Assembly (NCBI RefSeq): GCF_000473325.1 | Contig: NZ_AXBI01000012.1 | Coordinates: 44,531 to 108,530, forward strand | DNA length: 64,000 nucleotides | Direction: 5' to 3' | From: Leisingera caerulea DSM 24564 | GTDB lineage: Bacteria; Pseudomonadota; Alphaproteobacteria; Rhodobacterales; Rhodobacteraceae | In this document: positions 43,599 through 53,580 of the stretch, in pieces | Layout: each line of letters starts with the position of its first letter | How positions within the stretch are numbered: position 1 is the stretch's first letter | Translations under genes and position numbers: made by a program | The notes under the pieces: generated by a model | The model's input: the letters and a program-made list of their open reading frames with translations, nothing else | The model's database searches: none | Told to the model about the DNA's origin: nothing

Positions 43599-45758
43599 AT
43601 GCTTGAATCGCGCCCTGGCGACCTGTTCCAGCCGGGTGATCTGCTGAACAACACCTACAGGATCGAAGGCCTGCTGGGGCGTGGCGGCACCTCGGACGTT
43701 TACAAGGCGCGCTCGGAAATCTCCGGCAACCTGGTGGCCCTGAAGGTGCTGAAGCAGGAGCTTGCCGCCAACGAGGACTTTACCGTCCTGATGGCGCGCG
43801 AGGAGAATATCCGCGAAATCCGCCATGCCGCGGTGGTGCGCTACTCGGAAAACCACCGCACGCCGGACGGGCATATCTATCTGCTAATGGACTACATCGA
43901 CGGCCCCGGCCTCGACAAGCGCCTGAAACAGGGACCGATGGCGGCCGAAGACCTGCTGGTGATCTGCCGCCGCGTGGCGGAAGGGCTGCAGGCGGCGCAT
44001 GCCCGCAATATCGTGCACCGCGACCTCAGCCCGGACAATATCATCCTGCGGGGCGGCGACCCGGCAGAGGCGGTGATTATCGACTTCGGCATTGCCAAGG
44101 ACACCAATCCCGGGGCCCAGACCATTGTCGGCAACGAATTTGCGGGCAAATATTCCTATGCCGCGCCGGAGCAGATGAGCGGCCAGACGGACGCCCGGTC
44201 TGACATCTATTCGCTGGGGGCGCTGCTGCTGGCCAACTTCCGCGGCGAAGCGCCCAAGCTGGGTGCCAACCCGATGGAAGTGGTTGAGAACAAGCAGAAG
44301 CCCCTGGACACCAGCGGTGTGCCGGAACCGCTCAGGTCGTTGATCGAACGGATGTGCGCGCCGGACCCGGATGACCGGTTCCAAACTGCAGCCGAGGTGC
44401 TGGCATTTCTCGACAATCCCGACGGCGGCAGCCTGGCGGATGTGCTGGACGGACCCGCAGCCGAAGATGCCACCATCATCGTGCCGCAAACCCGCCAGCC
44501 GGCACCGCCTCCGCCGCTGGAACCGGCAGCGGAGAAGACCCCGGAGAAGAAAAGCCGCGGCGGCCTGTGGGCAGCGCTGGCGGTTCTGTTGCTGCTCAGC
44601 GGCGGTGCGGGGGCCTATTTTTCTGGCATGCTCGACAGCTTCATGGGGCCGTCTTACCCGATTGTCCGCCCCTATTCGCTGATCGCCGAAAAACCGGCTG
44701 ACGGGCCGGTGCAGATCGTTGGCAACGTGCCTTCGGAAGCCACCCGCGACGCACTTCTGGCGCTGGCGGAGGACGCGGACTTGACCCTGGCCTCCGGCGA
44801 AATCGCCGAGACCTGGGGCGTTGATGTGCTGGATACGGTGCAGCCGCTTGAGGGCCTGCGCGAATGGCGGCTGGTGGTCAGCAACAACAAGGCCCGCCTG
44901 ACGGGCGCGACCAGCGACACAAATGTTGCCGAAATGCTGAACGAACGCTTCCGCAACGGCCTGCCCGGAGCGCTGGAAGGCAAGGCGGAGATCCGGTTTG
45001 AACTGCCGATGCTGCCGGTGGCAGAGGTCAAGGCGGTGATGGAGGCCTTTGCCGATTGCGGCCCGCTGGTGCGCGACGGGAACGGCCATTATGACGGCTA
45101 TGCGCCAACCGATCCGATCCTGATCAGCGGCCGGGTCGCCAGCACCGCCACCCGGCTGGAACTGTTCGACGCGCTGCGCGCGCTGGCCCATGAGCGCCAG
45201 GTGGTGCTGGATGTCGAGGTGCTGAACGACTCGCTGTGTGTGGTGGAGCAGCACCTGCCCAAAGCCCCCTCCGGCGGCGCCGAAGTGGAATTTGCGGTGG
45301 GCGGCTCAACTGTGGAGCCCAACCCCTCGGGCCGGTTCTTTGTCGGGGAAAACCCGGTGATCGATGTGGTGCTGCCGGGGGATGTGACCGACGGCTACCT
45401 GACCGTTTCGGTCCTGGATGTCTCCGGCAATGTGTTCCACCTGCTGCCCAATATCGCACGGCCGGACAATGCGGTGGCCAGCCTGCGCGACGGTGCTGCA
45501 GGCGATGTGCCGGTGCGGGTTGCCTACAGCCTGGAGGAATCCTCTTCCGGCGGCGGCATCGCCTTTAAGGTGGATGACAGCACTCTCGGCAAAAGCAAGG
45601 TGCTGGTGCTGCATTCGTCAGAGCCGCTGTTTGACGGGATGCGTCCGACCTCGGAAAGCGCCGTGGGGTTTGCCGAAGCGCTTCAGGCCAGTTACGAGGC
45701 GGATTCCAGCCGCATCCGCTCGCTGGACAGCCGCATTCTGGTTACCGCCAAACCCTGA
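43599..45758 (+). CDS. ppkA: Transmembrane serine/threonine protein kinase of the T6SS (PpkA-like)
   Basis: The 719-residue protein starts at an ATG preceded by GGGAG. The kinase domain (about 20-275) has the glycine loop GRGGTSDVYKA, Lys49 in LVALKVLK, the catalytic loop HRDLSPDN (140-147, with Ser where Lys is usual, as in many bacterial kinases) and IDFGIAKD. A Pro-rich stretch and membrane helix (about 325-345) follow. The periplasmic half (346-719) has repeated beta-alpha units and ends in a DUF4384-like region. In Pseudomonas, PpkA phosphorylates an FHA protein to switch on T6SS assembly; here the FHA protein is at 53581-55068, and the phosphatase gene is convergent. Confidence 0.9.
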   Translation: MLESRPGDLFQPGDLLNNTYRIEGLLGRGGTSDVYKARSEISGNLVALKVLKQELAANEDFTVLMAREENIREIRHAAVVRYSENHRTPDGHIYLLMDYIDGPGLDKRLKQGPMAAEDLLVICRRVAEGLQAAHARNIVHRDLSPDNIILRGGDPAEAVIIDFGIAKDTNPGAQTIVGNEFAGKYSYAAPEQMSGQTDARSDIYSLGALLLANFRGEAPKLGANPMEVVENKQKPLDTSGVPEPLRSLIERMCAPDPDDRFQTAAEVLAFLDNPDGGSLADVLDGPAAEDATIIVPQTRQPAPPPPLEPAAEKTPEKKSRGGLWAALAVLLLLSGGAGAYFSGMLDSFMGPSYPIVRPYSLIAEKPADGPVQIVGNVPSEATRDALLALAEDADLTLASGEIAETWGVDVLDTVQPLEGLREWRLVVSNNKARLTGATSDTNVAEMLNERFRNGLPGALEGKAEIRFELPMLPVAEVKAVMEAFADCGPLVRDGNGHYDGYAPTDPILISGRVASTATRLELFDALRALAHERQVVLDVEVLNDSLCVVEQHLPKAPSGGAEVEFAVGGSTVEPNPSGRFFVGENPVIDVVLPGDVTDGYLTVSVLDVSGNVFHLLPNIARPDNAVASLRDGAAGDVPVRVAYSLEESSSGGGIAFKVDDSTLGKSKVLVLHSSEPLFDGMRPTSESAVGFAEALQASYEADSSRIRSLDSRILVTAKP

Positions 45759-45794
45759 CCGGGGAACCGGATTCCGTGCTGGAAAGCGGCTTGT

Positions 45795-46520
45795 CTACGT
45801 CACATCAATCACAATGGCGGTGATGTTGTCGGCGCCGCCTCCGTCCAGCGCGATCTGGATCAGCCGGTCGCCAACGGTTTCCAGCGGTGTGCCGCCCAGC
45901 ACATCCGCGAGGATCGCGAAGGTTGCGTATTTCGTCAGCCCGTCAGAGCAGATCAGAAAACGGTCGCCCGGCTCCGTGTCGCCGCGGACCTTGTCGATCT
46001 CCAGGTCCTCCCCGACCCCGACGGCGCGGGTGATCGCATTGGACTGCGGGTGCTGGTCGGCCTCGTCCCAGGTCATCTTGCCCGCCAGCACGTATTCCGC
46101 CACCGCCGAGTGATCCTCAGTCAGCATCTCGATCCGGCCGTTGCGCAGCCGGTAAATGCGGCTGTCCCCGGCCCAAAGGCCGACGAAATGCTGGTTGGCC
46201 ATAATCAGCGCCGCCACGGTTGACCCGATGGTGCCGCCCCCGCGTGAGACGGCCTCGGCCCGGATTGCCTGGTGCGCGGTCTGGATCGCATCCCGCAGCG
46301 CATGCATCCGCGCCGCCGGGTCCAGTCCCTGCGGGATCGTCGCCGCCGCATCGGCAATCAGGCGGCTGGCGAAATCCCCCGCGGCATGGCCGCCCATGCC
46401 ATCAGCCACCAGCCAGATGTCATGTTCCGGCAGCGCCAGAACGGCATCTTCGTTGACTTTGCGCTTCAGCCCCACATGGGTTTGCGCGGTGTAGCGGTAT
46501 TTGCGCATCGGGTTCATCAT
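45795..46520 (-). CDS. pppA: PP2C-type phosphatase of the T6SS (PppA)
   Basis: The 241-residue protein contains the PP2C metal-binding motifs KRKVNEDAV, WLVADGMGGHAAGDFA, GLWAGDSRIYRLR, FLICSDGLTKY and GGADNITAIVI. It removes the phosphate placed by PpkA and so keeps the secretion system off. Its ATG overlaps the tagF stop (ATGA). It is the last gene of the leftward T6SS operon. Confidence 0.93.
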   Translation of the reverse strand: MMNPMRKYRYTAQTHVGLKRKVNEDAVLALPEHDIWLVADGMGGHAAGDFASRLIADAAATIPQGLDPAARMHALRDAIQTAHQAIRAEAVSRGGGTIGSTVAALIMANQHFVGLWAGDSRIYRLRNGRIEMLTEDHSAVAEYVLAGKMTWDEADQHPQSNAITRAVGVGEDLEIDKVRGDTEPGDRFLICSDGLTKYATFAILADVLGGTPLETVGDRLIQIALDGGGADNITAIVIDVT

Positions 46521-47185
46521 GTAACCCCGGCCCCCGCCCAGACCGGCGCGGCAAGGTCAAACAGTCCCAGCGCCGCGGGGCCTTGCGGCAGCCCGCTGCA
46601 CGCCAGCGTCCGCGGCGCCCCGTCCAGAACCGCCGTCCACAGGCTGCAGCCCGCCAGACGGGCGCCGTCCGATACGGCCGACAGCCTCTCCGTGCCCTCG
46701 GGACCGGCCAGAACCACCGCCATACCCTGTGCGTCCACGGCGCCGGCAGCCCGTGCCTCCGGCACCGGAATGTTTGCGAGTGTTTCCGCCAGCCGGTCCT
46801 TGGTCATCGTGTCCTCCAATGCATCCAGCGCCACATCCTCCAGCCGTTCAAATAACGCGGCCTCGCCGAAATGGTACAGGCCCGCCGCCGCCTGCCCCGG
46901 CAATCCCGCCATAAGCGTCAGCGGAAACCGGCGCCCGACGCGGTCGACCGAGGGCATCATGACGCCCATGACCTTGCCCGCGCCGGCCATGCCGGCAGGC
47001 AGGGTGAACCGCCAGATCGGCGCGGTCATGTAGTGCGCGTCAAAGCCCGCGCCATAAGCCGCCCTGCCGTCCAGCATAACCTGCTGCAGCCAGGCATCCC
47101 ACACCCGCACAAACCCGCCAGGGGTGTTCAGCCGGAAGAAATCCCCGGCTGACGGCATCTTACCAAAGGCGCCGAACCCCGCCAT
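46517..47185 (-). CDS. tagF: T6SS-associated protein TagF (ImpM family)
   Basis: The 222-residue protein begins at the ATG at 47185, which overlaps the tssM stop (TGATG); a GTG one codon earlier is possible. The N-terminus GFGAFGKMPSAGDFFRLN and RRFPLTLMAGL are diagnostic of ImpM/TagF. In Pseudomonas TagF represses the T6SS after translation by acting on the FHA protein. Here tagF and pppA are separate genes, while in some bacteria they are fused. Confidence 0.94.
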   Translation of the reverse strand: MAGFGAFGKMPSAGDFFRLNTPGGFVRVWDAWLQQVMLDGRAAYGAGFDAHYMTAPIWRFTLPAGMAGAGKVMGVMMPSVDRVGRRFPLTLMAGLPGQAAAGLYHFGEAALFERLEDVALDALEDTMTKDRLAETLANIPVPEARAAGAVDAQGMAVVLAGPEGTERLSAVSDGARLAGCSLWTAVLDGAPRTLACSGLPQGPAALGLFDLAAPVWAGAGVT

Positions 47186-50100
47186 CACATCGACTTCGGG
47201 CAGCTGAATTTCGCCATCGCTGGCAGGGCAAAAGGATTGATGACCGACCCGGACTGCAGCTCAAACAGGGCCAGCCGGCCGCCCACGCGGAAGTTCACCC
47301 GGCGCCGGTCCGAGACATTGGTTCGGCGCACCTCTGCCGCGTCCAGCAGCCGGAACCAGGCCCACGGCCCGTCCCGGGACATCACGTTTTCGGCGTCGCG
47401 CTTTTTCGGCAGCAGGGTGATCCGCGCCAGCCCCACCGGGCCCGGCCAGGTCACCGCCACAGGCGTCGGCGCGCCGGAGCGGTGGTTATAGGCGACCTTG
47501 GTGCCGTCGATCTCCAGCAGAACCTCCTTGGCCTTGGGATCCAGCGCGTTGACGGTGATCTGGAACTGCACCGCGGGCTGCGCGCCGCCGGCAAAGAACG
47601 CCTCCTTGATCTCGGAGGCGTATTGCATCTGCTGCAGCACCGCCTGGCTGATGCCCAGATCCACGTCATTCACCCGTTTCCAGGTCCAGGGGCGGCTGCG
47701 GGTGTCGACATATTTCAAGAGTTGGTCATTAAAGAAGCCGTCGATCAGCCCGCCCGGCGCAAACAGCTTGGCAAAATCCGCCATTGCCACGTCGGCCCGG
47801 GCCGAGCGGTTGAACGGATACCGGTTGGCCAGCGCCTTTTCGCAGAACGGCAGAACGGTGGACTGCCAGCGCGCGTTGATCGACGCCCGCGTGCCTTCGG
47901 AGGTGATTCCGGAGGAACCCGCCGAAATCTGTGTCGCCCAGCGGGGTAGCGGCCCGCCCATGCGGCTGGCAGTCTGCTGAAACTGCAACAGCGCCTGGCC
48001 GGTCTGCCCGCCTGTCGCCACGCCGGAGAAGGACATTTTGTTCAGCTCCTGATAGACAAGCTGCAGCTGTCCCATCAGGTCATCCAGCTGCGAGGGCTGG
48101 CCTTCGGGCCGGTTGACCAGGTCATAAAGCCACTGGAACCGCTCCTGCACATAGGCCCCCGGCGGCTTGGCCGCCTGACCAGGCGCATTTTCGGCAGAGC
48201 CGACCAGCGCCTCCAGCAGGATCTGACCCTGGATCGACAGATTAGAGCGCGCCTCGATCGCCGCCACGTTCTGGGCGCCCGCGGCGAGAGTGCCCGCATC
48301 CAGAAGCGATTTGTCCTCATTCAGGCGGGTTTCGTTGCTGACTTCCGTCAGGATGTTGACGATGGGCGAGGTCGGCCCGGACAGCACGTTGGTGACTTCT
48401 ACTGCATGTGACAGCGATTCCAGCGGCACGATGTCGATATCGCCAAGGATCTGATCATAGCGGCTGATGTAGTCGTTGTAATAAAGGTCCAGAACATCGC
48501 GGCTGAGCTTCAGCAGAACCGCCTCATTCTGGGCTGCCTCGCTCTGTTCGCCCAGCACCCAGGCCTCGCGGTGGACCCGTTCGGCAACGCTGACCGCCTC
48601 CGGCAGGAACACGTTGTGAAAGCCGTCATAGGTAAATATGCCCTCGATCCCGTCATTCAGCGGCTTGCCGGAGCTGCGCACCAGCACCCGTTTGACCGAC
48701 GGGCCGCCAACATCGGTGATCCGCCATTTCGGCAGGCTGGTGGCCTTTTGCGAGTTGAGGATGCCGTTATAGACGCGCTGCGCCAGCGGCATTTCCGACA
48801 GGATGTTCTGCGCCTGGGCAACCAGCGGCCCGTTCAGCGCGATCTCCTCCATCGGCTGCGACAGCAGCGCCGTCAAATGATCCATCAGGTCGGAACGCAG
48901 CTGGGTGCGGGCGATGCCGGGATAGGCGATGTTTTCCCAATCCAGCCGCATCCACTCCTTAACCAGATCCGGGTTCATCGGCCCCTGCAGGCCCAGCATC
49001 AGGTAGATCTTCAGTGCCTCATAGAGCGTGTCGGGGTTGTTGATGTTGCCCTCGATCTGCTGCTCCAGCCGCACCAGCAACCGCGGCAACAGGCGCTGGT
49101 TCAGCGCCGCGCGGTAGGTCTGAGCAGCCTGGGTGCCGATCACCTCGCCCTGATACAGCCCATAGGTCATCGCGCGCTCAGGGTCCGGATCCGACAGCAC
49201 CGGATTGCCCGGCATGTCGCGCAGGTTGTTCAGCGCCGCCACCACCGGCACCAGATCGGTATCGCCCACCGGGCTGGGCGGCAGCTGGGCCGCCGCGGCC
49301 TGGTAGGCCGACACCTGGCCCTCGGCCTGGGCAATCAGATCGGTGTTCTTGAGATAGGACCGCACCCACAGCGTGCCCATCGCAATGGCCACCAGCACGG
49401 TCGCCGCAATCGCAATCCGCCGCGTCCAGCGGTAGCGGCGCTCCACCTTGTCATCCGCTGACACCAGGCCCGCCTCGGGGAACATCACGCCTTCGAACAG
49501 CCGGGTCAGGAAGAACGAGCGCCCGGTCCCCTGCCCTGAGCCAATCGCCTGCCGCCCGATGCCGAACGTTTGCGCCATGCCCAGCATCAGCCGGTCAATC
49601 GGGGTGCCTTCCTGGGTGCCGGAAGTGAAATAGACCCCGCGCAGCATCTGCCGCTGCGCATAGCGGTTGTCCTGGAACACCTCCATCAGGAAGTCGCGGG
49701 CAACGCCGCGCATCGACGCCACCTGCGCCGGGAAGCCGGCAATCAGCGCCCGGCGCTGATGGTCGGTCTCGGTCTGCATCTTCTCCAAGAGCTGCGCATT
49801 GATCTGCCCCAGCAGCAGGCCGAACTCCTCGTCAAACGCGGCAATCGGCGGCTCTTCCTTCTTGCCCTTGGGCAGCGGCAGGGTGAAGCCCCAGACCTGT
49901 TCGCGGTCCTCCTTGCCAAGCGAGTCATGGAATTCCTGGAACCCGGCGATCAGGTCCGCCTTGGTGAACAGCACATAGACCGGAAAGCGCACGCCCAGCT
50001 TCTCGCGCAGCTCAGCCAGTCGGTGGCGCACCGCGGCGGCATGGCTTTTCTGGGTGATTTCATCCTGCAACGACAGGTCCGACAGCGAAATCGCGACGAT

Positions 50101-50757
50101 GGCGCCATTGATCGGCTGCCGCTTGCGGTATCTCTTGAGCAACCCCAGGAAGCCCAGCCAGGCGGCATTGTCCGCATCCGCATCGCTTTCCTGGGTGGTA
50201 TAGCGCCCGGCGGTGTCGATCAGCACCGCGTCATTGGTGAACCACCAGTCGCAGTTGCGGGTGCCGCCAACGCCGCCAATCGCGGCCTTGCCCAGTTTCT
50301 CGGCCAGCGGGAACTGCAGGCCGGAATTCACAATTGCGGTCGTCTTGCCTGCGCCCGGCGGGCCGATCATGATGTACCAGGGCAGATCGTTCAGATGGCG
50401 CCGCCCGCCCTTGGACTTGCGCAGCTCCTTGATCGCGTCCTTGAACTTGCCGCGCAGCTCGCCGATTTCCTCGGACAAGACATCATCTTCCGAGGTGTCG
50501 GCCGCCTCGGCCATCTCCTCGGTCATCTCCTTGTCCTTGCGGCGCCGCCGCCAGAAGATGAGGCCGATGGTGAGAAAATACAGCAGGAAGATCACCCCGA
50601 TGGTGATCAGCCGTGACATCACACTGTCAAACGGGCGCCAGTCGGCGCTGCCGATAAACGGTGCAAAGAACCACACGCAGGCCGACAGCACCAATGCCAG
50701 GATCAGCAGGATGGTGTAGATCGACCGGAACAGGGGGAAGATATAGCGGCGGATCAT
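47185..50757 (-). CDS. tssM: T6SS membrane complex protein TssM (IcmF)
   Basis: The 1190-residue inner-membrane protein has two N-terminal membrane helices (about 12-32 and 48-69), a cytoplasmic domain with Walker A IGPPGAGKTT (131-140), and a third helix near 445-465. The large periplasmic IcmF-related and C-terminal TssM domains follow. It forms the trans-envelope complex with TssL and TssJ; no TssJ lipoprotein gene is seen in the window. The ATG overlaps the tssL stop (ATGA). Confidence 0.96.
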   Translation of the reverse strand: MIRRYIFPLFRSIYTILLILALVLSACVWFFAPFIGSADWRPFDSVMSRLITIGVIFLLYFLTIGLIFWRRRRKDKEMTEEMAEAADTSEDDVLSEEIGELRGKFKDAIKELRKSKGGRRHLNDLPWYIMIGPPGAGKTTAIVNSGLQFPLAEKLGKAAIGGVGGTRNCDWWFTNDAVLIDTAGRYTTQESDADADNAAWLGFLGLLKRYRKRQPINGAIVAISLSDLSLQDEITQKSHAAAVRHRLAELREKLGVRFPVYVLFTKADLIAGFQEFHDSLGKEDREQVWGFTLPLPKGKKEEPPIAAFDEEFGLLLGQINAQLLEKMQTETDHQRRALIAGFPAQVASMRGVARDFLMEVFQDNRYAQRQMLRGVYFTSGTQEGTPIDRLMLGMAQTFGIGRQAIGSGQGTGRSFFLTRLFEGVMFPEAGLVSADDKVERRYRWTRRIAIAATVLVAIAMGTLWVRSYLKNTDLIAQAEGQVSAYQAAAAQLPPSPVGDTDLVPVVAALNNLRDMPGNPVLSDPDPERAMTYGLYQGEVIGTQAAQTYRAALNQRLLPRLLVRLEQQIEGNINNPDTLYEALKIYLMLGLQGPMNPDLVKEWMRLDWENIAYPGIARTQLRSDLMDHLTALLSQPMEEIALNGPLVAQAQNILSEMPLAQRVYNGILNSQKATSLPKWRITDVGGPSVKRVLVRSSGKPLNDGIEGIFTYDGFHNVFLPEAVSVAERVHREAWVLGEQSEAAQNEAVLLKLSRDVLDLYYNDYISRYDQILGDIDIVPLESLSHAVEVTNVLSGPTSPIVNILTEVSNETRLNEDKSLLDAGTLAAGAQNVAAIEARSNLSIQGQILLEALVGSAENAPGQAAKPPGAYVQERFQWLYDLVNRPEGQPSQLDDLMGQLQLVYQELNKMSFSGVATGGQTGQALLQFQQTASRMGGPLPRWATQISAGSSGITSEGTRASINARWQSTVLPFCEKALANRYPFNRSARADVAMADFAKLFAPGGLIDGFFNDQLLKYVDTRSRPWTWKRVNDVDLGISQAVLQQMQYASEIKEAFFAGGAQPAVQFQITVNALDPKAKEVLLEIDGTKVAYNHRSGAPTPVAVTWPGPVGLARITLLPKKRDAENVMSRDGPWAWFRLLDAAEVRRTNVSDRRRVNFRVGGRLALFELQSGSVINPFALPAMAKFSCPKSM

Positions 50758-52181
50758 CCTTCAACCTCCTGAACCAGCAGGATTTCGATCCTGCGGTTCT
50801 TGGCCCGCCCGGCGCGGGTGCCGTTGTCTGCAATCGGTTCTTTATCGGCGCGGCCCTCGGCCGACAGCCGGTCCGGATTGGTCATCACCTTGGCCATGCC
50901 CGCCATCACCGATTTCGCGCGCGCCAGCGACAGCGCCATGTTGGACGGGAAGCGCGACGAGCGGATCGGCACGTTGTCGGAATGCCCTGCCACGATAATC
51001 CTGCCCTTTTCATCATTCAGCGCCTCAGCCACCCGGTTCACCGGGTTGCGGAAGGCCTTGCTCAGCTGGTCAGAGCCGGAGCCGAACATGCCCGACCCAG
51101 CCAGCCGGATAATCAGCGTGTTGCCTTTCTGGAAGACCTGCACGATGCCTTCCTTGATCTCCGGCTCCAGGAAGCCCGCGACCTTGGCGACCTGCTCCTC
51201 CGTGGTCGGTGCCAGCGGCGGCGGCGGCGGCGGCGGCGCGCGCCGTTCCAGTTCCACCTTGGGGCCGGAGTCGACGATGGACAGCTGCCCCACCACATTT
51301 TCCGTCTTGTTCGACAGCAACCAGCTAAGGCCGATGAACTGCAGCGCCAGCACCGCAGCAGTGGCCGCCAGCGTGATCCACACCAGCCGCCACACCGACA
51401 GCGCCTTGAAGGGTTTGACCACCCCTTCCCAATGCGGCGACAGATCGCGCTCAACAGGCCCGCGCTGATTGCGGATGATCCGGGCCAGCGCGCCGCGGAT
51501 CTGCAGGTGTTTCTCGGACCCGCCCTGCTCTACCCGCAGACGGCCCTCGAACCCCAGCGACAGGCACATGTACAGGAACTCAAGCATGTCGATATTGGCG
51601 CCCGGCTCCTTCTCCAGCCGCGCCAGCAGGTCATAAAACCGGTCGCCGCCCACCACCTCGCGGTGGAATGTCGCGACCATCGACTGCAGCCCCCAGGAGG
51701 ACTGCCCGCCCCAGGGCGTGTTCAGCACCACGTCGTCCAGTGTCGCGCACAGGGCATAGCGGGCGATCTTCACGGTCTGCGCGGCGATACCCGCCTGCAG
51801 GGCGCGGTTTTCAAACGCGCGCACCTCTGCCACCACGCTTTTGCGCAGCGCGTCCGGGTCCATGTGCTGGGCCCGGTTGCGGATGCGGGAAATCAGCGCA
51901 AACAGGGTCGAGGCGCAGGCGGTCAGCTGGTTCATTCCTGTCAGCGCCATCTTCGGCGCTTTCTGGCCGCCCGCAGCGGCCTGCGGCCTCGGCGCCGCTG
52001 CCTGCGGCACACCATAGGCATCCAGATCGGGATCTGCCGCCTGTTCCGGCACCGGCTGGGCCTGCGGCGACGCATCCGGCTGCTGCATCGGGGTGGCTGT
52101 GCGCCGCCCCCCCGGGTTCGGCTTGATCACCGTCTTGTCGGTATCCCCCGGTTCGGCAAAGGGATCGTCATAATCAGCCAT
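50754..52181 (-). CDS. tssL: T6SS protein TssL (DotU) with C-terminal OmpA domain
   Basis: The 475-residue protein has a Pro/Gln-rich N-terminus, the DotU cytoplasmic domain (about 75-255; NTPWGGQSSWG and LEFLYMCLSLGFEGRLR are hallmarks), a membrane helix (about 260-285) and a periplasmic OmpA-type peptidoglycan-binding domain with GHSDNVPIRSSRFPSN and NRRIEILL. This is the extended form of TssL, which anchors the complex to the wall itself. The run of prolines near 310 (RRAPPPPPPPLAP) is a flexible spacer. Confidence 0.95.
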   Translation of the reverse strand: MADYDDPFAEPGDTDKTVIKPNPGGRRTATPMQQPDASPQAQPVPEQAADPDLDAYGVPQAAAPRPQAAAGGQKAPKMALTGMNQLTACASTLFALISRIRNRAQHMDPDALRKSVVAEVRAFENRALQAGIAAQTVKIARYALCATLDDVVLNTPWGGQSSWGLQSMVATFHREVVGGDRFYDLLARLEKEPGANIDMLEFLYMCLSLGFEGRLRVEQGGSEKHLQIRGALARIIRNQRGPVERDLSPHWEGVVKPFKALSVWRLVWITLAATAAVLALQFIGLSWLLSNKTENVVGQLSIVDSGPKVELERRAPPPPPPPLAPTTEEQVAKVAGFLEPEIKEGIVQVFQKGNTLIIRLAGSGMFGSGSDQLSKAFRNPVNRVAEALNDEKGRIIVAGHSDNVPIRSSRFPSNMALSLARAKSVMAGMAKVMTNPDRLSAEGRADKEPIADNGTRAGRAKNRRIEILLVQEVEG

Positions 52182-52195
52182 CTCAGCGCCTTCCC

Positions 52196-53536
52196 TTATG
52201 CGTTACGGATTGCCCAAAGCTCCATCTTGAGCCCCGGATACTGTCCCGACACATGCACCGCGATCCCGCCCGACGTGGTCATCTTGCGCCAATAGGGGCT
52301 GTCCGCATCCATCTCGAAGTAGACCACACCCGAATGATAGGGGATCTGCCGCGGCGCCACCGGCAGGGGGCGGAGCGTGATCCCCGGCAGCGCCGAGTTC
52401 ACCAGCTGGCGGATTTCCTCGACGGGTCCGATCTTGGCCTGGCCTGAGAAATGCTTGCGCACGTCCTCGGCCGGGATATCGGCGCTGACCGCCAGCACAA
52501 AACCGGCATTGCCCAGCAATTTGCGGTCGGCAATCACCCCCACCGAGATACCGTATTTACGCGCCTCCAGCTTGATCGGGATTGCAGTCTGTTCCAGCAC
52601 CGAGCTCAGGTACTGGCGCAGCACCCGGATCACTGGCGCAAAGCATTCGGCCAAGTTGCCGTGGGTATAGGGCGGAAACTCCGGCGCCTGTTTTTCCGTG
52701 GACATGAACACCGACAGCTCCCCCGCCAGCCCGGCGCACAGGGTGAACAGGCGTTCGGGGTGCAGGTTCTCGATGTTGCGCAGATGGCGCACCTGCGGCA
52801 GCAGCCGGTTCACCACCGTCAGCAGCATGAAATCCGACACATCCGCCACCCCGCGGGCGCCGCCTGCCTCCGACAGGCGGCCCGCCAGCGCCTCCATCCG
52901 GTGCGCCAGCAGCCCCTCCAGCTCCCGCAGGAAACCGTTCAGCGCAGGCGCCGCGCGCACATCCAGGCAGGAAGGGATAAAGGCCTGATCCAGCACGATC
53001 TCCTTGTCCGGGCGCACCTCGATGATGCGCGCCACCGGGATCGCCAGCAGGTCGGCCAGATCATCCACCTCCAGAGCGAACTGCAGGCGCATCTTGCCCA
53101 CATCCAGCTCCACCGGCTTGCGCTCGGTCGAGGTCACATCGGTCACTTCCTGCTTGTCCGGGCGCAGGCGGCTGGCTGAGCGTTCGGCGCCGCTCAGATC
53201 GACCTCCACCGCGCCCTGGCGCCGCTGCGGCACGGTCAGGTAGACGATGCAGTCCTTGACCGTGGAGGGCACCTCCATCGCGGGCGGATGCGGATCCGCC
53301 ATCGGCACCCGGAACACCGTGCCGTCATGGGTCAGCCCCTCGCAGGACTTGACCGCAAACTGGCCGATCTTCAGCGCCTCGTGGTCAATTTCCAGCCCGT
53401 TCACGCCCCAGGCATAGGGGCTGAGCCGCCGCGCCAGCCCGGCCACCAGCGCCTCGTTGTAACGGTCGGATTGCTGGAAGTGATGCGGCTGCAGAAACAG
53501 CCCCTCCGTCCAAAGTACCTTGCTGTCCCAGGACAC
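52196..53536 (-). CDS. tssK: T6SS baseplate protein TssK
   Basis: The 446-residue protein starts at a GTG with AGGAG upstream. The N-terminal motif VLWTEGLFLQPHHFQQSDRY is diagnostic for TssK (ImpJ), and further family stretches are YAWGVNGLEID and IPYHSGVVYFEMD. TssK connects the baseplate (TssF, TssG, TssE) to the TssLM membrane complex. The partner baseplate genes are not in this window. It lies 14 nt upstream of tssL and 44 nt downstream of the FHA gene. Confidence 0.95.
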   Translation of the reverse strand: MSWDSKVLWTEGLFLQPHHFQQSDRYNEALVAGLARRLSPYAWGVNGLEIDHEALKIGQFAVKSCEGLTHDGTVFRVPMADPHPPAMEVPSTVKDCIVYLTVPQRRQGAVEVDLSGAERSASRLRPDKQEVTDVTSTERKPVELDVGKMRLQFALEVDDLADLLAIPVARIIEVRPDKEIVLDQAFIPSCLDVRAAPALNGFLRELEGLLAHRMEALAGRLSEAGGARGVADVSDFMLLTVVNRLLPQVRHLRNIENLHPERLFTLCAGLAGELSVFMSTEKQAPEFPPYTHGNLAECFAPVIRVLRQYLSSVLEQTAIPIKLEARKYGISVGVIADRKLLGNAGFVLAVSADIPAEDVRKHFSGQAKIGPVEEIRQLVNSALPGITLRPLPVAPRQIPYHSGVVYFEMDADSPYWRKMTTSGGIAVHVSGQYPGLKMELWAIRNA

Positions 53537-53580
53537 CGGGATCTCCTCTTCCTTGCAGGCACGCGCCGGCGGCGCGGCGC